Source of the DNA: Algoriphagus halophilus
GTDB taxonomy: Bacteria; Bacteroidota; Bacteroidia; Cytophagales; Cyclobacteriaceae
Reading direction: 5' to 3'
NCBI RefSeq assembly: GCF_900129785.1
Contig: NZ_FSRC01000001.1
Coordinates: forward strand, 992,001-1,056,000
DNA length: 64,000 nt
The number at the start of each line of letters is the position of its first letter. The stretch's first letter is position 1. Below are positions 49,783 to 57,318 of the stretch, in pieces. Under the pieces are notes generated by a model. That model made no database searches. It saw only the letters and a list, made by a program, of their open reading frames with translations, and was not told the DNA's origin. Position numbers and translations under genes: made by a program.

Positions 49783-50433
49783 TTATCCCTTCCTGTAATA
49801 CTTAATTTCCTTAACCCTCCACTTACTTTTATCTTTTTCAATCAGAATTAATGTAGATGTACCAGTTTTTTGAAAACCACCATCTTTCCAAATGGTAATG
49901 TAGTAAAAACCTTGAGTAAGGCTGTCGTTGAAACTCACTCTACTAATTTCAGATCTAAACTTGAAATTTTCATTGGTATAATTTTCTTTAAAATCTATCG
50001 GTTCAATTCTGTATTTTTCATTTAAGTAAAGACTATTAAAACCAATATATCTTGACTTAAGTGTTGCAAAGTTCTTTGTGGTAGTCAAATCAAAGTAAAC
50101 AATATCACTAGTATCATAGATATTAATTAACCAATGATTTTGCTTAATAACTTCAGGTAACGAAATCAAATTACCATCAAATTCTGCAATATGACTAATT
50201 CTACATTTCTTTTCTACAAGCTCCTTGAAAATCAATTCCGATGAATTATCGTCTTCATTGAATGGAATTGTATCATAAAAACTACTTAAATCATCTTCAA
50301 TCCACTTACAGTAGTTTGAATAATAAAATGATTCAAATACCTCTGGAAGAGTTTTTGAAAGCGAGGTAATTTCCTCATTTTCATACACATAATTACCTTT
50401 ACAACTAAGTAAAAGTATCATCTTTAAAATCAT
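49783..50433 (-). CDS. Lipoprotein of unknown function (cassette gene)
   Basis: A 216-residue lipoprotein starting MILKMILLLSCKGN, with the lipidated Cys at position 11. The frame is open upstream to 50505, but that part lies in attC-like site 11, so the internal ATG at 50433 is chosen. No family recognised. Ends GTTAGCAGAA and TTCTGCTAAC of the cassette match exactly. Confidence 0.68.
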   Translation of the reverse strand: MILKMILLLSCKGNYVYENEEITSLSKTLPEVFESFYYSNYCKWIEDDLSSFYDTIPFNEDDNSSELIFKELVEKKCRISHIAEFDGNLISLPEVIKQNHWLINIYDTSDIVYFDLTTTKNFATLKSRYIGFNSLYLNEKYRIEPIDFKENYTNENFKFRSEISRVSFNDSLTQGFYYITIWKDGGFQKTGTSTLILIEKDKSKWRVKEIKYYRKG

Positions 50434-50472
50434 GAATTTCCTCGGTCTCAACTTTTCTTTTTTTGATTTTCT

Positions 50473-50603
50473 GCTAACGGTCCTCAGCTTGGAGACGGTG
50501 GGCATTCGGAGCCCTTCGCTTCCAGCCTACAACTAACTTGTTAAAGGGATAGATTTTCATTTTTACTCGGTTCAGCCCGTTGTCCTCTAAGGTGGTGTTA
50601 TAG
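50473..50603 (-). repeat. attC-like site 11
   Basis: Left core GCTAACG (50473-50479), right core GTTATAG (50597-50603). Strongly similar to site 10 (CTCAGCTTGGAGACGG, CGGAGCC, TTTTTACTCGG). Confidence 0.8.
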
Positions 50604-50618
50604 CGCGTATTTCCTTTT

Positions 50619-50909
50619 TTAGAGTTCAATGGAGATTTTTACCTTCCCACCTAATCCTTTTTCAACAATTTCATAGAGGGTTTTCAGTGTCAAGTTACTT
50701 CCGTTGTTCTCCACCCTTGAAATGTAGGTTCTTTTCTTATCCACCAATTCCGCTAATTGCTCTTGGGTGAGATTTTTGTCCTCTCTTGCCTTCTTTAATT
50801 GCAAGCCAATTTTGAATGACTCAACATCCCTTTCTAATTCATCCCTGCGTTCGGTTCCTTTGACCCCGTACACATCATCTTTGATATCTTTCCAGCTCTT
50901 TGTATTCAT
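50619..50909 (-). CDS. higA: HigA-like antitoxin, XRE-type HTH (cassette gene)
   Basis: A 96-residue antitoxin with helix-turn-helix LTQEQLAELVDKKRTYISRVEN. Overlaps the end of the upstream toxin gene by 4 bases. It neutralises HigB and represses the operon. Order toxin-antitoxin is typical for HigBA. Confidence 0.88.
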   Translation of the reverse strand: MNTKSWKDIKDDVYGVKGTERRDELERDVESFKIGLQLKKAREDKNLTQEQLAELVDKKRTYISRVENNGSNLTLKTLYEIVEKGLGGKVKISIEL

Positions 50910-51274
50910 TTTCCTTTCTTTTTTCCTTTTTTAACTTCCTTTTCAGCATAATATTCATCCATCAGTTTGGCAGCCTTTTCGATTTCCTTGGTTGGTGTTT
51001 TTTGGGTTTTCTTTTGAAAGCCATTGAGAAGTATCACTAGCTTTCCTTCATCGAAAAAACAAAACACCCTCCATATATTAGATGCCAACTGAACCCTGGC
51101 TTCATATAGCCCTTTCTTTGTTTTGATAGCTTTCAGGTAAGTTTCTGGAACTCTTTCCAAAGTTTCAATCGCTTCAATGACCTTAAAAACCTTGTTTTGA
51201 ACTTTTTCTGTTTGGGCTTTTAAAAAGTTCTCAAAATGGTCCTGATAAGCAATGACCTCCCTTACTTTTTCCAT
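50906..51274 (-). CDS. higB: HigB/Gp49-like RNase toxin (cassette gene)
   Basis: A 122-residue RelE-superfamily mRNA interferase of the phage-Gp49-like group: LYEARVQLASNIWRVFCFFDEGKLVILLNGFQKKTQKTP is the family core, with a Lys-rich tail. Located directly upstream of higA. Toxin-antitoxin cassettes are known to stabilise large integron arrays. Confidence 0.88.
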   Translation of the reverse strand: MEKVREVIAYQDHFENFLKAQTEKVQNKVFKVIEAIETLERVPETYLKAIKTKKGLYEARVQLASNIWRVFCFFDEGKLVILLNGFQKKTQKTPTKEIEKAAKLMDEYYAEKEVKKGKKKGK

Positions 51275-51283
51275 AACGTAAAT

Positions 51284-51299
51284 GTAACTTAAAAGTTAC
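51284..51299. promoter_or_regulatory. Probable HigBA operator
   Basis: Inverted repeat GTAACTT-AA-AAGTTAC, 10 bases upstream of the higB start. Position suits autoregulation by HigA (inference). Confidence 0.55.
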
Positions 51300-51416
51300 T
51301 AATCTCAAATTGCGAAAGCCTATTATTTGAGTAATTGACTTTCAAAAACATCTTAGGTTAGTTTGAAATCCATTAATTCAATAGATTAAAATTAGGACAT
51401 TACAATCCTCCTTTTT

Positions 51417-51962
51417 TCAATTTCTCAACAAGCCAAAAATTAAAATTGGCAAATAACTTACCAGAATATTTAACAAAGCTATGCTATACTTAAATTTTTG
51501 AATTTTAGCTACTCCAATAATTAGGAGACCAAATGACTAAAGCCAGAGCAAATAAATTATCCCATAATTTATATTTTCCAACTTTGGTTCTACCCCGAAA
51601 ATAAAAATTGAAATTTGATAGATTAGGACAATATTCAATGGGAAAAACGAAAGGGAGCAAATATTGGACATTTTTCTTAGAGTGGATTCTCCTTTCCAAA
51701 TCTTGCCACAAAATTTAATAAGTCCTGGTATAATTAAGCCAAGCATCAAGAAAGATAATCCAATACCTAAAGGCAATGCAAAAAAGAAAGCCCAAATCCT
51801 TCCTCCTTCATCAAAAATAGAGGCTATATCTGGATATGCATCTAACCCGAAGATTAAACCGTTTCCTATTATTGGCAGTATCAGAAAAGGTTGTTTTTCT
51901 CTACTTGCTAATTCTTCAAAAGTAACTCTAGGGTTAATCCAAATGCTTTTGTATGGATTCAT
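51417..51962 (-). pseudogene. Yip1-like membrane protein with internal amber stop (cassette gene)
   Basis: Membrane protein starting MNPYKSIWINPRVTFEEL, a Yip1-domain beginning common in Bacteroidota. After 141 residues an in-frame TAG (51537-51539) follows LLWL. The same frame then continues SFGLLIIGVAKIQKFKYSIALLNILV... for about 39 codons to TGA (51417-51419), and those residues complete the expected last helices. Read through, 181 residues. A TGG-to-TAG change is the simplest explanation. It shares the cassette 50478-51981 with higBA, with no clear attC-like site between. Confidence 0.72.
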
Positions 51963-51976
51963 GTTCTAGTATGCGC

Positions 51977-52137
51977 TATAACGACCAGCTATGATGAGTG
52001 GGGATTAGAAAGCACTAATCTCTCGTCTCGCACATAGCCACGCCTTGATTTAAATTTAAAACTTGTGGCGGCCTTTCCAAGTGCCGCCAAACTATCCTGA
52101 CCGATAAAACCCCATTCATTCATAGCAAATGTTATGC
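51977..52137 (-). repeat. attC-like site 12
   Basis: Left core TATAACG (51977-51983), right core GTTATGC (52131-52137). Near copy of site 5 over about 150 bp. The next gene's stop (52132-52134) is inside the right core. Confidence 0.8.
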
Positions 52138-52962
52138 ACCTTTACCCTCTTCGTTCTTGCTATGTTGGGCAATAATGTTCGCCATTTTCTCATCTTGAGC
52201 CTGTTCCTTCTCCTTCTGAAATTTCTTAATCCAGAAAGCAATAGCAAAAACAGGAACTGAAAATGTTAAGAACCAAGGAGCAACTAAACCCGACTTAGAA
52301 AAGCCAGCTCCCAGAAGTTGAAAACTGATGAGTTGAAAGTCAAATTCGCTAGTTGTCCAGTTCAGTTTGAACTTGATAAATGTAAACAAGATTCCTATAA
52401 TCCAAAGCCATTTACGTTTCATTGGTGTTCGAATAGCCGCTACTAAAGTGAAAATGACAAAACCAACGGAGGCAATAGCCAGGATGAAAAATATGTAGTT
52501 AATAGCAGGCTTTCCAGAAAACGTAAAGGCATGGATTTTCGACAAGGGTGCTTCCATCCATCTTGCGTCAAATCCTGTTACTGTTAGTTTGTTCCCTTCT
52601 TTTAAGATGTTGAAGAAGAAATAGATTGACTGTTCATCAAGTTCTTGTTCGTACTCAACAATATAGTTTGTTGTTGGATTGTCGCCCATGAAAGAAGTAT
52701 ATCGACCATTTATCATGTTCAGCGAGTCCAACTGTAGTGAACTGATTCCAGATGCAATGTTAGACATGAAGGTTCGGCCTTCTTCGTTCTGCATGTTCTC
52801 AGCGACTTTGGTTAGACATTCGTCAATTTGATTTTGTTGAATATCTGTGATGAATGTTCTTGCAAACTGATCTACTTCGGTTGGGACAATCTTGCTCAGT
52901 TCAATGTTCGGATTGCAGGAAATGAGAGTTCCGAGCATTAGGGCGGTTAGTATTCTTTTCAT
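52132..52962 (-). CDS. Lipoprotein with two transmembrane segments, unknown (cassette gene)
   Basis: A 276-residue protein. Lipobox LISC at about residue 16 (MKRILTALMLGTLISC), a soluble part to about 145, then two or three hydrophobic helices and a charged tail (KKFQKEKEQAQDEK). No family recognised. Cassette ends GTTATGCACC and GGTGCATAAC are exact complements. Confidence 0.7.
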   Translation of the reverse strand: MKRILTALMLGTLISCNPNIELSKIVPTEVDQFARTFITDIQQNQIDECLTKVAENMQNEEGRTFMSNIASGISSLQLDSLNMINGRYTSFMGDNPTTNYIVEYEQELDEQSIYFFFNILKEGNKLTVTGFDARWMEAPLSKIHAFTFSGKPAINYIFFILAIASVGFVIFTLVAAIRTPMKRKWLWIIGILFTFIKFKLNWTTSEFDFQLISFQLLGAGFSKSGLVAPWFLTFSVPVFAIAFWIKKFQKEKEQAQDEKMANIIAQHSKNEEGKGA

Positions 52963-52985
52963 TAATTCGTCTTGTATTTATGGTG

Positions 52986-53121
52986 CATAACGGTTAGGCT
53001 ATGCCCAGTAAGGGATTTCTAAGAGAAAACCTTTTGGATTGCACTGAGCCAAAGCGTTGCATTTTGTTTTTATCTTATTTATTTTAAAAGCCAAATCAAC
53101 GATTTGGCGGGTATGTTATGA
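52986..53121 (-). repeat. attC-like site 13 with internal hairpin
   Basis: Left core CATAACG (52986-52992), right core GTTATGA (53115-53121). The arms pair poorly. The interior has a perfect 8-bp hairpin GCCAAATC/GATTTGGC (53090-53108). Possibly a hybrid site. Confidence 0.6.
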
Positions 53122-53847
53122 CAGCCAACTTTTCAATTTAGCAATGAAACCCTTTTTGGGTATAGCCATTGTTGTATGCTGGCTTTTTTTAATTTTCAGA
53201 TTGTCCTTTGACTCGATTATCGTTTTCTCTGTATCACCCCATTCCCATCTGTAAACGCAGATATCATCACTTTCACATTTAGGGCAAGTCTTTAACCAAC
53301 TTTGGAATTTTGAAACTTCAATTTCGGATGTAGTCAAATACTTTTTAATTCTTATGCGTACAGATTCAATTTCTTCTGTATCTATCCAATTAGAAATTGG
53401 TAAGAGGTTTTCCAGTTCGTCTTTCTTAATCAAATCCGTTATCAGTTCTGGTAAAAATTTAAAAGAAAGATATTGTTCAATTTGATTTTCATCTAGCCTT
53501 GAATGTCCGCAATTTCTGCATCGCCATCCACTCATTTGCCCAGTTCCGTATTGGTAAAATTTTAATGATGTTGGTGCAGTGTCAATCCGGTGTTTCGCTA
53601 AACTCCAACATAGGTTTTTGATTGTGTCAAATACTTGGTTGTTCCAAATACCCAGTTTGTCAGTTCCACCAACATATAAGTCATTTATCGACCCCATTCC
53701 ACCGTACGCACCTAGATGATGTTTTACATCTTTTTTAGACTCCCACAGTTCAATATCCGTACTTATCCAATTAGCCCAATGTGAATTATCAGACTCTTCC
53801 AAAAGTCGTTTTAATATTCTTAATGATATTTTATAATGGTCTGTCAT
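53116..53847 (-). CDS. Zinc-ribbon protein, unknown (cassette gene)
   Basis: A 243-residue protein from MTDHYKISLRILKRLL. Residues 1-70 contain WHYGGMG-like AYGGMGSINDL seen in a small DUF family. Two Cys pairs follow, CRNC and CPKC...CVYRWEWGDTE, for probable zinc binding. The frame is open to 53892, but the first 15 codons overlap attC-like site 14, so the start at 53847 is chosen. Stop lies in site 13. Confidence 0.72.
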   Translation of the reverse strand: MTDHYKISLRILKRLLEESDNSHWANWISTDIELWESKKDVKHHLGAYGGMGSINDLYVGGTDKLGIWNNQVFDTIKNLCWSLAKHRIDTAPTSLKFYQYGTGQMSGWRCRNCGHSRLDENQIEQYLSFKFLPELITDLIKKDELENLLPISNWIDTEEIESVRIRIKKYLTTSEIEVSKFQSWLKTCPKCESDDICVYRWEWGDTEKTIIESKDNLKIKKSQHTTMAIPKKGFIAKLKSWLS

Positions 53848-53857
53848 TCTGCTTGCA

Positions 53858-53923
53858 TACAACGGTTTGTGTATGGTGTCGTAGCATCCCACAGGGTGCT
53901 ATGCACCATACACATTGTTGTGT
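53858..53923 (-). repeat. attC-like site 14
   Basis: Left core TACAACG (53858-53864), right core GTTGTGT (53917-53923). One of the best palindromes: TGTGTATGGTG, TAGCA and CCC pair across the centre. About 66 bp. Confidence 0.8.
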
Positions 53924-53970
53924 TTTCGTGCTTTATTTTCAGGTGTTATTTCAACTCTAGTTGATTCCAA

Positions 53971-55554
53971 TTACAGCCCAATGTTTTTTGGTGGATACTT
54001 TTTGAATGTTGCCGCATGCGATTTCAACTGTGCACCTAAAGAAGCTAACCAGGCATTTCTACGATGCCCTACAGGCATTTCTTCTTTTGGGTCTATGTAT
54101 AAATTGAACAGCCAAGGTGCTAGGCCAACATCCTGAATAGTTGCATAGTCAATCCACATATGAGGTGCTTGTGGGATAATGACTTTAATGTGTTCTTTGT
54201 ATTCTCGCATTCGAATGCCCATCAGTTCAGTACCCCACCAAAAATAAACCGATTCCCGATTCCCCTTTCCATTATCGTGAAACAGGAAACTTGATTGGTC
54301 AATAAAATCATAATATCTGTCATCAGGGAGTTCGTCTTGAGAAATGCCTGCAAGGCGTAGGCTAGTGCCGAACAGATCCATTAAATCAAAAACATCATCA
54401 CTTGCTCTTCCAGGGCTTATCATTCCTTTCCAATAGGCAATACCCGGTACGCGAACACCACCTTCGAATGTTGTTCCTTTAGCTCCTCTAAACGGAGTAT
54501 ATCCACCATCTGGCCAGGCATCCATTTGCGGGCCGTTGTCTGAAGTGACGAAGACAAAAGTGTTTTCTAATTCACCTGCTTCTTCCAATGCTTTAAGAAT
54601 TCGACCAATATGCATGTCTACTTCAACAACAGCATTTTTATAGGGGTATTTGGCAGCACTAAGCCCTGGATAATCAGGGTTGTCAAAATTATCGGCATGC
54701 ACTTTCATAAAGCAATGCTCAATAAAGAAGGGCTTATCCGATCCAGACAATTCCTTAATCTTAGAAATGGTAAAATCGGCCAATTTATGGTCAGCACGTC
54801 CCATGTCTCCCAGGCTTTTGATTTCCTCCAGTTCGTTGGTTGTCCCGTCTTTAAAGCCATGCGTCAAGTGATTAGCTGGACGAATAGTTTCAAACGCTTT
54901 AATAAGTTCTTCATTAAGCACCAAATCAGGGAAACGTCTTGGGTCAATTCCTTGAGTAATCTCTTTTTGGGCCGGATAATAGCCGTAATATTCATCAAAA
55001 CCTACATCGTGCGGGCGCATGCCTTCAGCTTCACCCACATGCCATTTTCCTGTAAGCAGGGTATAATAGCCGTTGTCGCTCAGTAGTTTGGGTAGGCTTA
55101 CTTCATCGGCCCATGGATTCTTAGTTATCTTATCGCCTGCCAATATAGGACGAGTTAATCCCGTGCGAACAGGAAGCCTTCCTGTTAAAATGGCTGACCG
55201 TGTTGGGGTACAGGTTTGTTGGGAATAACAGGAGGTCAATTTTAAACCTTCAGCAGCCAGTTTATCCATTGCTGGTGTCGCGGCACCAATAGCAGCTCCA
55301 CCTCCATAAGCGCCAGGTTCTCCATACCCCAAATCATCAATAATGATCCATACTATATTTGGTTTCTTACCCGTTTTTTTCTCAAGCTCAGCTAGTTTTT
55401 GAGTTATGTCTTTATCTTGTTCAGGGTGAGGAATCGAGGGTTCAAAATTCTCGACCGTCTTAATCGCTCGATTAAAACTTTGGGCGTTTGATTCAAAATA
55501 TCCTATAACCAGAAAGAGTCCGATTAACGTTAAATGGAGAGCTTTTCTTTTCAT
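53971..55554 (-). CDS. Secreted arylsulfatase (cassette gene)
   Basis: Full-length sulfatase, 527 residues, signal MKRKALHLTLIGLFLVIG...SNAQ. IIIDDLGYGEPG for metal binding, TCTPTRSAILTGR with the formylglycine Cys, GKWHVGEAEGM, and TSDNGPQMDAW. It hydrolyses sulfate esters in the periplasm. As a cassette gene it shows that the array carries metabolic genes matching the host lifestyle. It is unlike the sulfatase at 3-1727 in sequence detail. Cassette ends GTTGTGTTT and AAACACAAC match. Confidence 0.93.
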   Translation of the reverse strand: MKRKALHLTLIGLFLVIGYFESNAQSFNRAIKTVENFEPSIPHPEQDKDITQKLAELEKKTGKKPNIVWIIIDDLGYGEPGAYGGGAAIGAATPAMDKLAAEGLKLTSCYSQQTCTPTRSAILTGRLPVRTGLTRPILAGDKITKNPWADEVSLPKLLSDNGYYTLLTGKWHVGEAEGMRPHDVGFDEYYGYYPAQKEITQGIDPRRFPDLVLNEELIKAFETIRPANHLTHGFKDGTTNELEEIKSLGDMGRADHKLADFTISKIKELSGSDKPFFIEHCFMKVHADNFDNPDYPGLSAAKYPYKNAVVEVDMHIGRILKALEEAGELENTFVFVTSDNGPQMDAWPDGGYTPFRGAKGTTFEGGVRVPGIAYWKGMISPGRASDDVFDLMDLFGTSLRLAGISQDELPDDRYYDFIDQSSFLFHDNGKGNRESVYFWWGTELMGIRMREYKEHIKVIIPQAPHMWIDYATIQDVGLAPWLFNLYIDPKEEMPVGHRRNAWLASLGAQLKSHAATFKKYPPKNIGL

Positions 55555-55588
55555 ATTATTACCATTTTATATTTAATCTTGCATGAAA

Positions 55589-55719
55589 CACAACGTTTTG
55601 CAGCTACCCGAAGGTGGTGATTTCGAAGCACTTCACTGTCATGCAGGCAGAAACTTTGATAGAAGCACAAAGCTTGATTTAACCACTGAACCGCCACTTT
55701 TGGGTAGGTGCTGTTATGC
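55589..55719 (-). repeat. attC-like site 15
   Basis: Left core CACAACG (55589-55595), right core GTTATGC (55713-55719). Arms share GCA, CTACCC, AA, GTGG. Stop of the following gene is inside the right core. Confidence 0.8.
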
Positions 55720-56583
55720 ACAGTAGCTTTTGATTATTGTTTCTGATTCTCTTTTCATTTCTTCGAATGTCCTTACAAATTCGTCACACCGTTCTTTTGC
55801 AATTGGGCTATTCTTTTTTACAAATCCTGCTCGTTTGCCTAAAAATTCAAAATTGTCCTGATAATCCCAACATAAGTCCCACGAACAGCCTTCAAAGTTC
55901 GGAAAAGCTGCTTGAAGAAAGGCATATTCATTTGTCTTAAATGTTGCCCGTCCAATTTTAATTTTCTTTAATTTTTTCAAATGTAGTATTGGTAGAAATG
56001 AAGGAAATTCTGTCTTGCTAATAATAAAACCTAATGAGAAAACTTCAAGGTTTGGAAGTCCCTTTAAGAACTCAAAGTTTTCTATCGGTTGATTCCAGTC
56101 AAGTGTTCCGTCAATATGTAAATACCTTAAACTATTAAGTCCTTTTAATCCGTCAAAATTTGAAACTCTACGCAGATTCTCAAAATGCAAAGATTTTAAT
56201 TTTGTCAATTTAATTAATGGTGTCAAGTCTGAAAAGCCAGAAACGTATTCAAGTATAACTTCTTCTAAATTTATTAGGTCACCAAGAAATTCAATGTCCT
56301 TAGCTCGGAAAAATGTTACCCTAATTCTTTTGAGATTTGTCAATTTACGAATTGCTTGAACTTGTTCTTTACTTGGGTCGTGTAGAGTCATTTCTTCAAG
56401 ATTTTGACATTCAAAAACTTGTTCCCAATGCTCTTTTTCTTGAGTCTTACTTATGGTTAAGATTTTCACTTCGTCTTTGTTTGCAATTTCAAAGTCCGCT
56501 ATAAATGCAAATCTTTCTCTATTTGGAATTGTCGTCCAATAGTCGCCCGTCCTGTCTAAAAAATCTCCAAAATGATGTTTCAT
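55714..56583 (-). CDS. Leucine-rich-repeat-like protein (cassette gene)
   Basis: A 289-residue cytoplasmic protein with about five degenerate LRR-type units (NLEEMTLHDPSKEQ, NLKRIRVTFFRAKDIEFL, LKSLHFENLRRVSNF, LRYLHIDGTL, NLEVFSLGF). Likely a protein-binding solenoid, function unknown. Cassette ends GTTATGCACA and TGTGCATAAC are exact complements. Confidence 0.75.
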   Translation of the reverse strand: MKHHFGDFLDRTGDYWTTIPNRERFAFIADFEIANKDEVKILTISKTQEKEHWEQVFECQNLEEMTLHDPSKEQVQAIRKLTNLKRIRVTFFRAKDIEFLGDLINLEEVILEYVSGFSDLTPLIKLTKLKSLHFENLRRVSNFDGLKGLNSLRYLHIDGTLDWNQPIENFEFLKGLPNLEVFSLGFIISKTEFPSFLPILHLKKLKKIKIGRATFKTNEYAFLQAAFPNFEGCSWDLCWDYQDNFEFLGKRAGFVKKNSPIAKERCDEFVRTFEEMKRESETIIKSYCA

Positions 56584-56603
56584 TGTCGTGTCTTGCTATT
56601 GTG

Positions 56604-56729
56604 CATAACGGTTTGGCTAAAGCTAGTGCGGCTTTGCGTGAATTCTTAAAGAACCGAGATCGACATTGTCAACCGTATCATAGTCTGCCGAAGGCGAAAT
56701 GACCGCATTAGCTTTAGGTATTGTTAGCG
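56604..56729 (-). repeat. attC-like site 16
   Basis: Left core CATAACG (56604-56610), right core GTTAGCG (56723-56729). Strong palindrome: CTAAAGCTA and TGCGG on both arms. About 126 bp. Confidence 0.85.
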
Positions 56730-56742
56730 CCAGTGTTTGTAT

Positions 56743-57204
56743 TCATTTTTTGATTTTCAAGTCGCCTGAAATTGGATAGGTTTTAGTTATATCGTTAAGC
56801 TGTCTTACCATTTCGGAAATAATTGTCTGGTCAAAATTTATCTCAAAATCAAGTTTGTTTCCTATTCCTGCATCGTCCATTACAGAGCAGTCAGCTTCAA
56901 AATGTCCGATCCCATCTCCTTTAATTTTTATTTCAACCTGTCCTTCCATTGTATTAAAGGATGCCGTTCCGTCCAACTTGTCATAAAGCTGCGAAAGACT
57001 TTTTTTGAATCTTTCAAAGTCAGTAGTCATTAAGTCACACTCAAATTGTCCTGAGAAACCACCTGCCTTGACGATCACATTTGATTTAATCCAATTCCTG
57101 TCCCAGTCGAGTTCAGCGTTTGGATAATTCAAATTCATCAATTCAATTCTAATGAAGTCTCCGCTGTCCTTTAGTTCAAAATATATTGTTTCGTTGTCGG
57201 TCAT
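56743..57204 (-). CDS. Cassette protein of unknown function, proximal cassette
   Basis: A 153-residue soluble beta-rich protein: MTDNETIYFELKDSGDFIRIELM..., ending EMVRQLNDITKTYPISGDLKIKK. It resembles the WapI-like immunity-type fold only loosely. It lies in the cassette next to the recombinase (ends GTTAGCGCCA and TGGCGCTAAC match exactly), the place of most recent insertion in an integron. Confidence 0.68.
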   Translation of the reverse strand: MTDNETIYFELKDSGDFIRIELMNLNYPNAELDWDRNWIKSNVIVKAGGFSGQFECDLMTTDFERFKKSLSQLYDKLDGTASFNTMEGQVEIKIKGDGIGHFEADCSVMDDAGIGNKLDFEINFDQTIISEMVRQLNDITKTYPISGDLKIKK

Positions 57205-57215
57205 TTTACATTGGC

Positions 57216-57306
57216 GCTAACGTTTGTATATCCCCAATTGGGTATATCATCCGAAATAGGATCGGTATCCACAGGTAGTTGGTGATATTTCTCATTTATG
57301 TTAACT
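57216..57306 (-). repeat. Candidate attI-like site beside the recombinase
   Basis: Left core GCTAACG (57216-57222) comes from the first cassette. The rest lacks the usual right arm and contains a small hairpin TATATCCC-CAATT-GGGTATA. A GTTAACT at 57300 may be the far core. Position between cassette one and the recombinase gene suits an attI. Confidence 0.45.
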
Positions 57307-57318
57307 TAGTAAACTTAG

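Larger units (their letters stand above)
38132..57306 (-). other. Integron-like gene cassette array
   Basis: Sixteen segments separated by attC-like palindromes, read on the minus strand from the recombinase outward. Cut points inferred at the conserved G|TT give cassettes of about 0.6-3.0 kb: 56609-57220, 55594-56608, 53863-55593, 52991-53862, 51982-52990, 50478-51981, 49648-50477, 48865-49647, 47916-48864, 47305-47915, 46435-47304, 45679-46434, 45001-45678, 42006-45000, about 40460-42005, and 38137-about 40460. Within most segments the first and last 8-11 bases are reverse complements of each other, as in integron cassettes where the cassette start matches its own R'' box. No transposase is present. 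The integron reading is an inference from geometry and the adjacent recombinase. Confidence 0.75.

Noticed and set aside
51272..51363. Possible extra attC-like site between higB and the Yip1-like gene
   Set aside because: CATAACG and GTTAGTT are present, but the arms pair weakly, and the cassette ends at 50597 and 51981 match each other, so one cassette is simpler.
51505..51711. Short frame overlapping the Yip1-like gene in another phase
   Set aside because: The main frame itself continues sensibly past the amber stop, so this shifted frame is not needed.
38132..57306. CRISPR array or transposon inverted repeats
   Set aside because: Spacers are whole genes of different length, the repeats are imperfect palindromes of varying size, and there are no cas or transposase genes.
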